DNA from: Solibacillus palustris
GTDB lineage: Bacteria; Bacillota; Bacilli; Bacillales_A; Planococcaceae
DNA length: 64,000 nucleotides
NCBI RefSeq assembly: GCF_022549215.1
Contig: NZ_JAKZFC010000004.1
Location: 234,999-298,998, forward strand
Reading direction: 5' to 3'
Below are positions 42,747 to 51,581 of this stretch, piece after piece (position 1 is the stretch's first letter; each line of letters begins with the position of its first letter). Made by a program: the position numbers and the translations under genes. A model generated the notes under the pieces. The model had not been told where the DNA came from, did no database searches, and saw nothing but the letters and a program-made list of their open reading frames with translations.

Positions 42747-43592
42747 TTAAAATGCTGGGATCGATGTATCTTTATAATTTTCTTCTAAAAACTTACGAAC
42801 TTCTTCACTCGTAACTGCTTCTTTTAGCTTTTGAATTGCTTCATCATTTTGATTATCTTCACGCGTTACGAGTTGAATTGCAAAATCATTTCCTGGTAGC
42901 TCTTGTAGTAACGCATCTTCGCTTGGAGTTAAACCAAGTGGCGCAGCATATGCTGGATACATTGCTACAATATCCGCTTCGTCATACATACGGGCTAACA
43001 TTAATAAGTCTACTTCTTTGAATTGTAGATTTTTTGGATTATCTGTGATGTCTTTTAATGTGTAATAGGTATCTTGTTTTTCACCTAAAGTAAGCACTTT
43101 ATTTTGCACTAATAATTGTAAAGTACGATCGATATTTGAGGCATCATTTGCAATTGCTAATGTTGCACCTACAGGTAACTCGTCCCAATTTTTATAATTC
43201 TTTGAGTAAATGCTGAAGTTCGGGTAGTAAATTGGCTGAATAGCAGTTAATTTTGAACCGTTTGCTTTATTGAATTCCGTCATAAACGGTTTGTGTTGGA
43301 ATAAATTGGCGTCAACTTCACCAGCAGCTAATGCTGAGTTTGGCTGCACATTGTCACCGAGAATAACAATTTCTAAATCAATGTTTTGCTCAGCTAAAAT
43401 CGGTTTCGCAATTTCTAAAATATTGGTCATTGGTGGGATTAAAGATGCCACCTTTAAAGTTGTACGTTCTGTTGTTGCATCAGATGATGGTTTTTCTTCT
43501 TGTGTGCTGTTGTTTTGCTTTGCATCATCGTTGCCACATGCAGCTAAAAGGAATACTGACAGCATGGCAAAAAGCATAACTAGTTTTTTCAT
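42747..43592 (-). CDS. metQ: methionine ABC transporter substrate-binding lipoprotein
   Basis: 281 residues of the NlpA/MetQ family. The signal peptide ends with lipobox LLAAC, and the mature body includes TLKVASLIPPMTNILEIAKP, EVDANLFQHKPFMTEFNK and KEVDLLMLARMYDEADIVAM. It is the third gene of a metN-metI-metQ operon and binds methionine outside the membrane. It diverges from classic MetQ in the first beta-strand (ASLIPPM), so a related ligand is conceivable. Confidence 0.85.
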   Translation of the reverse strand: MKKLVMLFAMLSVFLLAACGNDDAKQNNSTQEEKPSSDATTERTTLKVASLIPPMTNILEIAKPILAEQNIDLEIVILGDNVQPNSALAAGEVDANLFQHKPFMTEFNKANGSKLTAIQPIYYPNFSIYSKNYKNWDELPVGATLAIANDASNIDRTLQLLVQNKVLTLGEKQDTYYTLKDITDNPKNLQFKEVDLLMLARMYDEADIVAMYPAYAAPLGLTPSEDALLQELPGNDFAIQLVTREDNQNDEAIQKLKEAVTSEEVRKFLEENYKDTSIPAF

Positions 43593-43602
43593 GTTTCTAC
43601 CC

Positions 43603-44265
43603 CTAACGTTTATCTATTTTTCTTGCAACAGTTGTTCCAATAATTTGAATGAACTGTACAAAAATTATCATAATGATGATCATATACATCATTAGATCCG
43701 TTTTAAATTGCTGATAGCCGTATCGAATGGCAAAATCCCCGATACCACCGCCACCAACGACACCCATAATTGTTGAATATGAAATAAAACTAATTGTTGA
43801 AGTCGTCAACCCAAGCACAAGCCCTGAACGCGCTTCAACATAGAGAAATTTAAAAATAATCGCTTTTACGGTAGCCCCCATTGAAATGGCTGCTTCTATT
43901 ACGCCTCTAGGCACTTCTAACAATGATTGCTCTACTAAACGAGCATAATGTGCAATGGCAATTATCGCAAGCGGTACACATGCTGCAGCTGTTCCGATTG
44001 CCGAACCAACTATAAGACGCGTAAATGGAATTAAAAATACAACTAATAATAAAAACGGGAATGAACGAATAATATTGACAACCAAATTAAACGAATTATA
44101 TAATGCTTTATTTTCAAGGATTCGGCCTTTACTCGTTAAAAATAATAATGTTCCTACAGGAAGACCGACTAAAATAGCAGCTAAAATCGACACCCCAACC
44201 ATAATAGCAGTTTGGATAATCGAAGTCATAATTTCTGCTTGATATTGTACGAGCACCTCTGGCAT
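43603..44265 (-). CDS. metI: methionine ABC transporter permease
   Basis: 220 residues with five membrane helices and the permease EAA loop EVPRGVIEAAISMGATVKAI, followed by YSTIMGVVGGGGIGDFAIRYG, characteristic of MetI. It is translated directly after the ATPase gene (1 nt between 44265 and 44266) and upstream of metQ. Confidence 0.9.
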   Translation of the reverse strand: MPEVLVQYQAEIMTSIIQTAIMVGVSILAAILVGLPVGTLLFLTSKGRILENKALYNSFNLVVNIIRSFPFLLLVVFLIPFTRLIVGSAIGTAAACVPLAIIAIAHYARLVEQSLLEVPRGVIEAAISMGATVKAIIFKFLYVEARSGLVLGLTTSTISFISYSTIMGVVGGGGIGDFAIRYGYQQFKTDLMMYMIIIMIIFVQFIQIIGTTVARKIDKR

Positions 44266-45003
44266 TTAGTGGCCCTCCTTCGTCAATTCACGCACGAATG
44301 TTTGTGGATTAGGATCAATTTTCATCACTCCTGTTGGCACAATAGATACCGTTTCATACACTTCACCATCAGCTAACACACATACCCGCTGGCAAATGCT
44401 TTTAATAACTTCCATTTCGTGACTTACAATTACGATGGTTACACCTAATGTTTTATTAATCGATTCTAGTACAGCCAAAATTTCTGCCGTTGTTGTTGGA
44501 TCGAGCGAAGATGTTGGTTCATCGCATAATAAGACATTTGGTTTTGTCGCTAATGCACGTGCGATTGCCACACGTTGTTTTTGCCCACCACTTAGCTGCG
44601 CGGGAAATTTACTAGCCATCGATTCTAAACCTACAAACCTTAAGCATTCTTCAATACGCGCTTTTCGTTCATTTTTTCTGAAATCCGCCAACTCTAATGC
44701 AATTTCGACATTTTCATAAACAGTTTTGTTTGCAAGCAAATTAAAATGTTGAAAAATCATTCCAATGGATTTACGTACATTGCGCAGCTGTTTTTGCGTG
44801 CTGGTCGTTAAATTTTGATCGGCAACAACTACATCACCACTTGTCGGCACTTCAAGCAAATTCATTATTCGTAAAATCGTCGACTTGCCTGCACCACTAG
44901 GACCTATTAAGCCAAAAATTTCACCTCTATTAACTGTAAGGGAAATGTTACGGACAGCATTAAAATGGTCATATTGTTTACTAACATTGCAGAGTTTAAT
45001 CAT
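44266..45003 (-). CDS. metN: methionine ABC transporter ATP-binding protein (short)
   Basis: A 245-residue ABC ATPase. Walker A is GPSGAGKST, the signature LSGGQKQRVAIARAL, Walker B VLLCDEPTSSLD, and switch His in IVSHEM. Identified as MetN by operon context with MetI and MetQ. Bacillus MetN is about 340 residues because of a C-terminal NIL/ACT-like methionine-sensing domain. That domain is missing here, so transport may lack trans-inhibition. No S-box precedes the operon; a TATACT -10 is at 45048-45053 (minus). Confidence 0.85.
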   Translation of the reverse strand: MIKLCNVSKQYDHFNAVRNISLTVNRGEIFGLIGPSGAGKSTILRIMNLLEVPTSGDVVVADQNLTTSTQKQLRNVRKSIGMIFQHFNLLANKTVYENVEIALELADFRKNERKARIEECLRFVGLESMASKFPAQLSGGQKQRVAIARALATKPNVLLCDEPTSSLDPTTTAEILAVLESINKTLGVTIVIVSHEMEVIKSICQRVCVLADGEVYETVSIVPTGVMKIDPNPQTFVRELTKEGH

Positions 45004-45135
45004 TGATATGCCTCCTACTTGTTCAAAAAGCTGTCACAATGTTTTTTAGTATACTTCATTTAATAATTACTTGAAAGATGTTTTGAACATTTTTATTCGT
45101 TAAAATAATAAATTTGTGCTATTTTAAAAAAACAA

Positions 45136-45172
45136 CAAAAAAAGCGTTGGCAAAAAATAAATTACCAACACT
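45136..45172 (-). terminator. terminator of the opuA operon
   Basis: Minus-strand AGTGTTGG..CCAACGCT hairpin followed by TTTTTTT, directly after the opuAC stop codon. Confidence 0.8.
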
Positions 45173-45183
45173 TTTCAACACTA

Positions 45184-46038
45184 TTACTTTTTCCAACTTT
45201 CAACTAGCTCACTATTATCTTTTACCCATTTTTCAGCAGCTTCTTTTGGGCTTGTGCCATCTTGAATATCAAGCATAACCTCTTCCATATCTTCTACTGT
45301 CCAAGAAAACGCATCTAATACTTTATACGCTTCTGCATGGTCTTCTGCTAGCCCTTTATGAGCAAATGTATGGATATTTTCTGCTCCACCATAAATACCT
45401 TTAGGGTCTTCTAAATATTTCAAATCATAAGAGGCAAATTTCCAGTGTGGACTCCAGCCTGTAACAATAATTTCTTCGTTATTTTTAATCGCTTGATCCA
45501 ATGCAACAGTCATGGCACCAGATGAAGCAGATTGTAATGTCCAGCCTTCTAAATTGCTATACTCTTTTAAAGCGTTTTCTGATGCACTCATAATACCTGC
45601 ACCTGGTTCAATTCCTGTGATTGTTTTTTTCGCTTCATCTGAAAGATCTTCAATTGAATTAACGTCCATATAAGAAGGTACAACTAAACCAATTTTTGCG
45701 CCTTCCAAGTTCGCACCTAAATCTTCTAGGTCAGCACCATATTTTTCAAGCTGTGCTGCATGAGTCGCTGGCAACCATCCTGCTACCATCGCATCTGCTT
45801 CGCCCTTTGAAACAGCTTCCCACATTATTGCATTATCAAGCGGTGTTAACGTAACATCATATCCCATATCTTCTAACACGTGGGCAACTACATGTGTTGA
45901 AGCCACTTCTGTATCCCATTCAACATAAGCTAAGTTAATTTCCCCTAAACTTTCAGACGAATCCTCTCCTCCACAGGCACTTAATAATAATGTAGCTGCC
46001 ATTGCAACAGATCCTAACATCCATTTACTCTTTATCAT
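45184..46038 (-). CDS. opuAC: glycine betaine ABC transporter substrate-binding lipoprotein
   Basis: 284 residues. The lipoprotein signal ends LLLSACGG. The OpuAC-type binding fold follows: INLAYVEWDTEVASTHVVAH, ADAMVAGWLPATHAAQLEKY, IEPGAGIMSASENAL and VTGWSPHWKFASYDLKYLED. Aromatic residues (Trp in GWLP and GWSPHW) form the quaternary-amine cage in this family. It is the last gene of the three-gene opuA operon. Confidence 0.92.
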   Translation of the reverse strand: MIKSKWMLGSVAMAATLLLSACGGEDSSESLGEINLAYVEWDTEVASTHVVAHVLEDMGYDVTLTPLDNAIMWEAVSKGEADAMVAGWLPATHAAQLEKYGADLEDLGANLEGAKIGLVVPSYMDVNSIEDLSDEAKKTITGIEPGAGIMSASENALKEYSNLEGWTLQSASSGAMTVALDQAIKNNEEIIVTGWSPHWKFASYDLKYLEDPKGIYGGAENIHTFAHKGLAEDHAEAYKVLDAFSWTVEDMEEVMLDIQDGTSPKEAAEKWVKDNSELVESWKK

Positions 46039-46054
46039 GTGAATTCCCCCCTAA

Positions 46055-46909
46055 TTATTGTTCGTTATTTTTGTTTATACTTTGTGTTAATCGGTCAACA
46101 ATAATCGCAAAAATTACTAAGCTAATTCCGGCAACAAAGCCATTGCCGACTTGTGCGCGTTGTAGGGCAGATAATACTTCTCTCCCTAACCCAGGTGCAC
46201 CAATCATTGAAGCGATTACTACCATTGAAAGTGATAATAATACCGTTTGGTTAATCCCCGCCATAATTGTTGATTTAGCCAATGGTACTTCTACTTTAAA
46301 AAGCTTTTGAGTAGCGGTACTTCCATAGGAATCAGATGCTTCGATTAAATCTTTCGGTACTTGTCGTATACCTAAATTTGTAAAACGAACTGTTGGTGGT
46401 AAAGCAAAAATGACCGATGCAAAAACACCAGGAACAACACCAATTCCGAAAAAGGCAACTGCTGGAATTAAATAAACAAATCCAGGCATCGTTTGCATAA
46501 AGTCTAATATAGGTTTAACAATTTGCTCAAACGTAGTATTCTTTGACATAAGAATCCCAGTTGGAATCCCGATGATAATGGCGAGTAGACTAGAAAAAAT
46601 TACAAGTGTAAATGTATTCATTAATTGCTCCCATAAACCTTGGTTATTAATGAATAACAATCCAAGTAGCGAGAACAAAGCCAAGCCAAATTTTCTTCCT
46701 GTTGCAAAAAAGGAAATGATAGCAACAAGAACAATGAAAAGTATTGGTGGTATCGCGACTAATAAATCGGTTGTACCAAGCATTATATCTTCACCGGTAT
46801 CTTGAACAAATTTAAATAATCCGGAAAAAGTATCTGTAATAATATCCATTAATTTTTCAACTTGATTGGCAACATCTAACTTGGGAATCACATCTAACCA
46901 ACTATTCAT
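46055..46909 (-). CDS. opuAB: glycine betaine ABC transporter permease
   Basis: 284 residues of the ProW/OpuAB type, with multiple membrane helices and the loop [20 protein letters not shown], then [20 protein letters not shown] (EAA-like) and [28 protein letters not shown] is 7 nt before ATG 46909. The start overlaps the end of opuAA by 8 nt, showing translational coupling. Confidence 0.92.
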   Translation of the reverse strand: MNSWLDVIPKLDVANQVEKLMDIITDTFSGLFKFVQDTGEDIMLGTTDLLVAIPPILFIVLVAIISFFATGRKFGLALFSLLGLLFINNQGLWEQLMNTFTLVIFSSLLAIIIGIPTGILMSKNTTFEQIVKPILDFMQTMPGFVYLIPAVAFFGIGVVPGVFASVIFALPPTVRFTNLGIRQVPKDLIEASDSYGSTATQKLFKVEVPLAKSTIMAGINQTVLLSLSMVVIASMIGAPGLGREVLSALQRAQVGNGFVAGISLVIFAIIVDRLTQSINKNNEQ

Positions 46910-48098
46910 TTCGCTCACCTCCATCTGATGAGGCAAGTGATTGTAAAATTACCCCTCGAATTAATACCCCTTTTAATTTATTGTCTAATACGACTGCGAT
47001 TGGTGTTGGAGAATCAGAAATGGTTGATAAAATATCTTGTAATACGGTATCCGGCGTAACTCTCGGCATATCCTGACGCAAAATCGGTTGTAAATTTTTA
47101 TCTCCACTTTTCACTAACGCAACAGCATCCTCCGCTGTGATATACCCAAGGAAATTGCGGTGTTTATCAATAGCTAACAAGACACTAACCTCTTCTTCAC
47201 GCATTCGTTGTAGTGCAACTTTTGGTCCGTCATGCTCGATATTAATCGTCACTGGACGAATCATCGCATTTTCAGCAGTTAATACTTTTGAGCGATCAAC
47301 ATCCTCTAAAAATGTTTGAACATAATCATTGGATGGATTCGTTAAAATTTCTTCACCCGTTCCAACTTGAACAATATGACCATCTTTCATAATGGCTATG
47401 CGATCACCAATACGTAACGCTTCATTCAAATCATGTGTAATAAATACAATAGTTTTTTGTAAGTTTACTTGTAAATCTAATAATTCGTCTTGCATTTCTT
47501 TACGAATAAGCGGATCGAGCGCAGAAAAAGCTTCATCCATTAAAATGATTTCAGTATCATTTGCTAGTGCTCGTGCCAATCCGACACGTTGCTGCATCCC
47601 ACCAGATAATTGGCGCGGGAATTGGTCTTTGTATGCTAATAGACCTGCATTTTGTAAAGCTTTTTCTGCTTTCAATCTTCGTTCTGCCTTTGGAACCCCT
47701 CTTATTTCCAAACCGTATTCTGCATTTTCTATAATCGTACGATGTGGGAACAATGCAAAATTTTGAAAGACCATACTCATTTTTTGTCGACGAACTTCTT
47801 GTAAATCCTTCTTTTTTAAGTTTGTAATTACTTTGCCATCAATTCGAATTTCACCCGATGTCGGCTCAATTAATCGATTCAGTAATCGAATTAATGTGGA
47901 TTTCCCACTACCAGAGAGCCCCATTATGACGAATATTTCGCCTTCTTCTATTTCAAGGTTTGCATTATAAACCCCTACTGTGGATCCTGTTTTCTTTAAA
48001 ATTTCCTCTTTTGAAAAGTTTTCATGCACCAGTTTTAATGCCTGCGCATTGTTCTTACCAAAAATTTTGGTGACATTGCTAATTTCTATTTTTGCCAT
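46902..48098 (-). CDS. opuAA: glycine betaine ABC transporter ATP-binding protein with CBS domains
   Basis: 398 residues. It is an osmoprotectant importer ATPase of the ProV/OpuAA type with Walker [10 protein letters not shown], signature [15 protein letters not shown], Walker [14 protein letters not shown], then two C-terminal CBS domains (about 280-390) that in OpuA sense ionic strength or c-di-AMP. ATG 48098 (MAKIEISNV) fits the family; the longer upstream reading is over the promoter. A BusR-type regulator gene is directly upstream. Confidence 0.93.
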   Translation of the reverse strand: MAKIEISNVTKIFGKNNAQALKLVHENFSKEEILKKTGSTVGVYNANLEIEEGEIFVIMGLSGSGKSTLIRLLNRLIEPTSGEIRIDGKVITNLKKKDLQEVRRQKMSMVFQNFALFPHRTIIENAEYGLEIRGVPKAERRLKAEKALQNAGLLAYKDQFPRQLSGGMQQRVGLARALANDTEIILMDEAFSALDPLIRKEMQDELLDLQVNLQKTIVFITHDLNEALRIGDRIAIMKDGHIVQVGTGEEILTNPSNDYVQTFLEDVDRSKVLTAENAMIRPVTINIEHDGPKVALQRMREEEVSVLLAIDKHRNFLGYITAEDAVALVKSGDKNLQPILRQDMPRVTPDTVLQDILSTISDSPTPIAVVLDNKLKGVLIRGVILQSLASSDGGERNE

Positions 48099-48124
48099 CG
48101 CTCTCACTTCCCATAATATATTTA

Positions 48125-48195
48125 AAGTAACAACTGTTCTCAAGTTAGAGGTTGTTACTTCCAACCACTTAATTGTTGCACACAAGTTGTTACTT
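48125..48195. promoter_or_regulatory. BusR-type operator half-sites in the opuA promoter
   Basis: AAGTAACAAC (48125-48134) and GTTGTTACTT (48151-48160) are a perfect 10-bp inverted repeat 16 nt apart. A third copy GTTGTTACTT lies at 48186-48195, between the -35 and -10 elements. Widely spaced half-sites suit a tetrameric BusR-like repressor. Confidence 0.7.
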
Positions 48196-48201
48196 TGTCA
48201 A
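48172..48201 (-). promoter_or_regulatory. opuA promoter
   Basis: Minus-strand TTGACA (48201-48196) and AACAAT (48177-48172) with an 18-nt spacer, about 75 nt upstream of the opuAA start. Confidence 0.65.
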
Positions 48202-48218
48202 ACGAATGACAAATATTA

Positions 48219-48250
48219 CAAAAAAAATCACCCTATTTGTGATAGGGTGA
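48219..48250 (-). terminator. terminator between busR and opuA
   Basis: Minus-strand TCACCCTAT CACAA ATAGGGTGA followed by TTTTTTT. Confidence 0.8.
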
Positions 48251-48257
48251 TTGAAAG

Positions 48258-48395
48258 ATGAATTACGCTTCGGTGTAATTGTGTCTGGATTCGGCTTTAC
48301 GCTCGCGCATAGAACTCCTTTCCGAATACATGACATACGCAGGAGGCTTTAATTTCTTTCAATGGGTGTTCAAGCACCTACTGAAGGAAATTAAA
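48258..48395. repeat. short relative of the hairpin-rich repeat (copy 3)
   Basis: It begins with AATTACGC TTCG GTGTAATT, the same terminal palindrome as the repeats at 4585 and 6849, and ends with CTGAAGGAAATTAAAC, similar to their TGAAGCAAGTTAAAC. The two hairpin modules are replaced by unrelated sequence (about 48284-48375). Like the others, it abuts the stop codon of a minus-strand gene. Confidence 0.65.
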
Positions 48396-49022
48396 CTAAC
48401 TATTTAAAAATTGTTGTACTACTGAATAACTTTGCTCATTGCCAATAAAATATAGCACATCTCCTGCTTGTAATATTGCATAAGGTCCAGGTGATAATAC
48501 AAGCTCTGTTTCTTTCTTTATAGCAATAATTGTAGCACCAGTTTGTTGCCAAAAAAGAAGTTCTCCAATATTTTTATTCAAAAATAAACAATGACTTGTG
48601 ACTTCTATTTGAAATGGAATAAACGGGTTAATCGATTGTAGGCGATTCGTGCGATTAATGAATTCAAAAAGTGTAGATTGGATGTCTTCAAGCTCTTTTT
48701 TCTGTCTTTCAATACTATTCTCAAGCTCATTTTGTAAAATGCGCACGCTTTTAACATCTTTTAAACGATGTACAAATTCCACCGCTCGTTCATAGGATTG
48801 AATGATTACTCCACTCCCCTTTGTTGCCTCTACAATATTTAGATCTTGTAAAACTGCAATGGCACGGCGAGCGGTTTCAGCCGATACGCCATATTGTGTA
48901 GCAATCGATGAACGCGCATAAATTTTTTCGCCTACTTCATATTTACCTTCGACAATTTTCCCTGCTATATCCTCTGCAATTAATTGATATTTAGGTTGTT
49001 TCACTGGTAGCTTTTTTTCCAT
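48396..49022 (-). CDS. busR: BusR-type GntR/RCK_C regulator
   Basis: 208 residues. An N-terminal GntR winged helix (KYQLIAEDIAGKIVEGKYEV, then YGVSAETARRAIAVLQDLNI) is followed by a helical linker (about 85-125) and a C-terminal RCK_C/TrkA-C domain (ITSH..LFWQQTGATIIAIKKE..LSPGPYAILQAGDVLYFIG). This domain order is that of BusR, which binds c-di-AMP and represses the betaine transporter busA/opuA in streptococci and lactococci. The neighbouring opuA operon and its operator-like repeats support the same role here. Confidence 0.85.
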   Translation of the reverse strand: MEKKLPVKQPKYQLIAEDIAGKIVEGKYEVGEKIYARSSIATQYGVSAETARRAIAVLQDLNIVEATKGSGVIIQSYERAVEFVHRLKDVKSVRILQNELENSIERQKKELEDIQSTLFEFINRTNRLQSINPFIPFQIEVTSHCLFLNKNIGELLFWQQTGATIIAIKKETELVLSPGPYAILQAGDVLYFIGNEQSYSVVQQFLNS

Positions 49023-49097
49023 GTAAACTAACTCCCTTTCTTCATAACATTTATTGTACTATGGAAATTTAAAAACGCTATCTTATATTATTTACTA

Positions 49098-49238
49098 TTG
49101 CAGAAAAATGAAAACTCAGATGAGGATTTTGCGGAAAACTTACTGGAAGAATTTATTACAGCTAGGCTGAATAGTGAAGAACTAGTTACAAAGATTAAAG
49201 AGGCGAAGCAAATAGTGCTGAATGGGGAAAATCAATGA
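49098..49238 (+). pseudogene. C-terminal coding remnant
   Basis: An open frame of 46 codons reads NENSDEDFAENLLEEFITAR and then LNSEELVTKIKEAKQIVLNG before a stop. It is acidic and helical like a true protein end, with no ribosome-binding site and no clear start. Family unknown. Confidence 0.35.
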
Positions 49239-49306
49239 ATACATTAAAGCACTTGTTAATTAAAGTGGTAATAATTAATAAATGCAGATTTACATTAATA
49301 ATAAAT

Positions 49307-49510
49307 TGTCTATATATGCACGTTTTTATTCAGATAGCATATCTACAGCTTTTTCAGCAAAATCTTAATAAGCCTTAATGTAGCTATGTTCTAATTCCTT
49401 TGCATAAAGACTGTATATAAATGAAACAAAAAAACCAATCAAAACATTAATATGACAACGTTTTAATTATTTTGTTGTGTCCCCAAACATTTATTTGGGA
49501 GCGTTATTTT
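49307..49510. repeat. diverged 130-nt intergenic repeat, copy 2 (F)
   Basis: TGTCTATATATGCACG ... TTTATTCAGATAGCATATCT ... AATGTAGCTATGTTC ... GCATAAAGACTGTATATA, ending with hairpin CCCCAAAC..TTTATTTGGGAGCGTTATTTT. It is related segment by segment to 28065-28210. Hairpins of the same CCCAAA/TTTGGGA-CGTT type also occur near 25560, 56105 and 57104. Confidence 0.5.
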
Positions 49511-49677
49511 ATTAAATTATGTATTCGCATACAAATTTTATTTATTAAGTATTTCTTTAAGCTGTTTTCTCTGTCTTTCTCTGTCATTATATAAATTGTA
49601 TGGGTGTTATTTACGTTCATAACATAACCTTCTTCTTCATTACCTAAACTCGAATACCTACTTCGTTCGTTATAAAA

Positions 49678-49898
49678 CTACACAATATAGTTTTCCACCA
49701 GCTTTTTACCTTCTTGAAAGGTCACGATTGTCTGACGGTGAATCAGCTCTTTTAAAATCGTAGAACGGAAGGCTTCAATACACACATTATCGCTTGGTGT
49801 CCCTTTTCGATGCATACTTCAACGCTTCTTCAATCAATGTCGTTTCCATATGATTCGCCATAGCCCAAGCCGACGATTTTTCGTGTACCGACATCCAT
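49678..49898 (-). mobile_element. internally deleted IS3-family transposase remnant
   Basis: The minus strand reads MDVGTRKIVGLGYGESYGND, then EEALKYASKRDTPSDNVCIE, then AFRSTILKELIHRQTIVTFQ, ending EGKKLVENYIV and a stop. These are two parts of the IS3 integrase core (DVGTRKIVG and the AF-S-LKKE region) joined after loss of the middle. No terminal repeats were found. Confidence 0.75.
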
Positions 49899-49976
49899 TA
49901 ATGTCGATTGTTACTAGTAAAAATATCCTTTAACATCCATAATAGTATTATATTCATTAAAGGATTGGTGTAGCAA

Positions 49977-50411
49977 ATGAACTATTTAATCGAACAGCTT
50001 CAAAGCAAAAATATAAAATTTAAGAACATTCCATATTGGGGCATCTATTTTCGAAAGCGCTGGGAAGAAGCTTTTGTGAGTCATTTAAAACAAAGTGAAA
50101 AAGAAAAAATGTATCTATATGGGGACCGTTATACTTGTGGTTATTTGTGGCATGTATTTAGCTATGAAAAAAGACCTTACCTCCTTCAAACTGCTGCAAG
50201 TGACGCGTTTAACGCCTTAAAAAAATCGAAATGCTACATTTTTTATCAGCATTCAGCTGACATTTTAATGGTAGAACATGCATCTACATTAAAAGCAGCT
50301 CATTTTGCAAATGAGGATGATGTCTATGTTGTAGATGAGAATTTCACATGGACATACGTTGTGACACATGAAAGTTATATTGGTCCATATTTTAGTAAAG
50401 TAGATAGCTGA
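49977..50411 (+). CDS. DUF4275 family protein
   Basis: 144 residues, with the DUF4275 pattern: RKRWEEAFVSHL, YTCGYLWHVFSYEKRPYL, FNALKKSKCYIFYQHSADIL and a C-terminal DDVYVVDENFTWTYVVTHE followed by YIGPYF. A small soluble protein of unknown function that is common in Bacillus. It is monocistronic. Confidence 0.82.
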   Translation: MNYLIEQLQSKNIKFKNIPYWGIYFRKRWEEAFVSHLKQSEKEKMYLYGDRYTCGYLWHVFSYEKRPYLLQTAASDAFNALKKSKCYIFYQHSADILMVEHASTLKAAHFANEDDVYVVDENFTWTYVVTHESYIGPYFSKVDS

Positions 50412-50480
50412 TAGTCGATTTACATAAAAAAACTTATTAACAATTGTTCAACTACATTTTTGTGAGGAGTAATTGACCGA

Positions 50481-50555
50481 ATGAATAATAAACTTTACAC
50501 CTGCCCTTGCTGCGGTTACAAAACGTTAGAAGAAAAAATATTTCTCCATAATTAA
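50481..50555 (+). pseudogene. truncated CPCC cysteine-rich protein
   Basis: MNNKLYTCPCCGYKTLEEK matches the start of CPCC-domain zinc-ribbon-like proteins. After LEEK the frame ends with IFLHN and a stop, losing the second cysteine cluster. Confidence 0.65.
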
Positions 50556-50598
50556 AATTGCCCCTTTTAACATGAAAGATAAAGGGGGCGGAAATAAT

Positions 50599-50916
50599 TT
50601 AATAGTGTGCGATTGATGTCATAAATGTTAAAACATTGTCTTCCTGTGCTGAATCTACTGCGATTTTATTACGCTGTATTTTCCCACAAGTAATACATTC
50701 GTGTACAATTTGATATCCTTTCTTCCCAGAATAATCAAGTTGTATCGGTTTCATTAAGCCTTTACAATCACTTAAACGATCACCAGGTTTCTGATCCAAA
50801 TGCTTTGAAAATAAACACTGAGGACAGTGATTTCTAAAGCTCCCATTTGTTAATGGTTCTACAAATTCATGACAGTTTTCACATTGAAATGCGGTATTTT
50901 CAGTTTTTCTACTCAA
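50599..50916 (-). CDS. RNHCP domain protein
   Basis: About 105 residues. FQCENCHEFVEPLTNGSFRN, then HCPQCLFSKHLDQKPGDR and HECITCGKIQRNKIA are the RNHCP zinc-ribbon motifs, with three CxxC pairs and the name-giving RNHCP. Function unknown; probably metal- or nucleic-acid-binding. The start TTG 50916 has GGAGGA 7 nt upstream, which is better than the longer in-frame reading from 50946. Confidence 0.82.
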   Translation of the reverse strand: MSRKTENTAFQCENCHEFVEPLTNGSFRNHCPQCLFSKHLDQKPGDRLSDCKGLMKPIQLDYSGKKGYQIVHECITCGKIQRNKIAVDSAQEDNVLTFMTSIAHY

Positions 50917-50999
50917 CGTATCTTCCTCCAAGATGAATGATTTCATCTGAAGAAAGGGTTCCGTTTGACTTTCCTAACTAATTAGATAGTTTCAGGCTT

Positions 51000-51182
51000 T
51001 TAAAGGCTAGTGACAAATTCACCGTTCTGTTTTGCAAAACGATTACTTCTAGTTCCTGCTTCACAAAAGCATCTTTCATCTTTTGATCCGGACCACGATT
51101 GACTTTGTGTATTTGTATCAACCACTGTAAGACAGACTGCTCCACCTTCCACTAGTATGTGTTCTCCTCTAATCACTGACAT
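51000..51182 (-). CDS. small hypothetical protein
   Basis: 60 residues beginning MSVIRGEHILVEGGAVCLTV, with CFCEAGTRSNRF near the C-terminus. Not recognised. The start ATG 51182 lies downstream of AGGGGACG. Short, so only moderately supported. Confidence 0.4.
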   Translation of the reverse strand: MSVIRGEHILVEGGAVCLTVVDTNTQSQSWSGSKDERCFCEAGTRSNRFAKQNGEFVTSL

Positions 51183-51359
51183 CGGCATTCGTCCCCTAGA
51201 AGACACGTTTAATTTTATTCAGTTGGTACAAAAAAACACTCCATTCCATTCTTATTTCCAATAACAATTATAAATCATTTCTTTTGAAAAGGAATATTTT
51301 TCTATTTTTCATTAAATATTCTTATAAATATATGGATTGAATGAGCTAAAAAATTAAAT

Positions 51360-51530
51360 TTATTCAATCCCTAATTCAGCAATTTCATCACATATTGATG
51401 AGGGTCTGCCAGTTGCTGCAACCACATGAAATCCGTTGTCTAACAAACTGTTAATCGCTTGTTTTGTACTTCGTGAATTGGTTCCATCTACGTCAAAAAT
51501 ATGATTCAATGTTCCATATAAGTCTACGTT
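51360..51530 (-). pseudogene. fragment of a HAD (Cof-type) hydrolase
   Basis: The minus-strand frame reads HIFDVDGTNSRSTKQAINSL, then LDNGFHVVAATGRPSSICDE and IAELGIE before a stop. DVDGT and ATGRP are HAD motifs I and the following conserved block of Cof-type phosphatases. A few residues after DVDGT are deleted and the rest of the enzyme is missing. Confidence 0.75.
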
Positions 51531-51581
51531 AAGCTATAATTTTCTTACTATTAATAATATTCAAACAGAAGGAGTTGCACA

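Larger units (their letters stand above)
49023..49677. other. gene-poor stretch with gene remnant and F repeat
   Basis: 650 nt with no intact gene. It holds a plus-strand coding remnant at 49098-49238 and a second copy of the diverged 130-nt repeat at 49307-49510. The remainder to 49677 shows nothing recognisable. Confidence 0.5.

Noticed and set aside
43270..43695. 141-residue plus-strand ORF over metQ/metI
   Set aside because: Antisense shadow. metQ has a lipobox, full family similarity and correct operon spacing.
47392..47766. 124-residue plus-strand ORF over opuAA
   Set aside because: Antisense shadow of the ABC ATPase domain.
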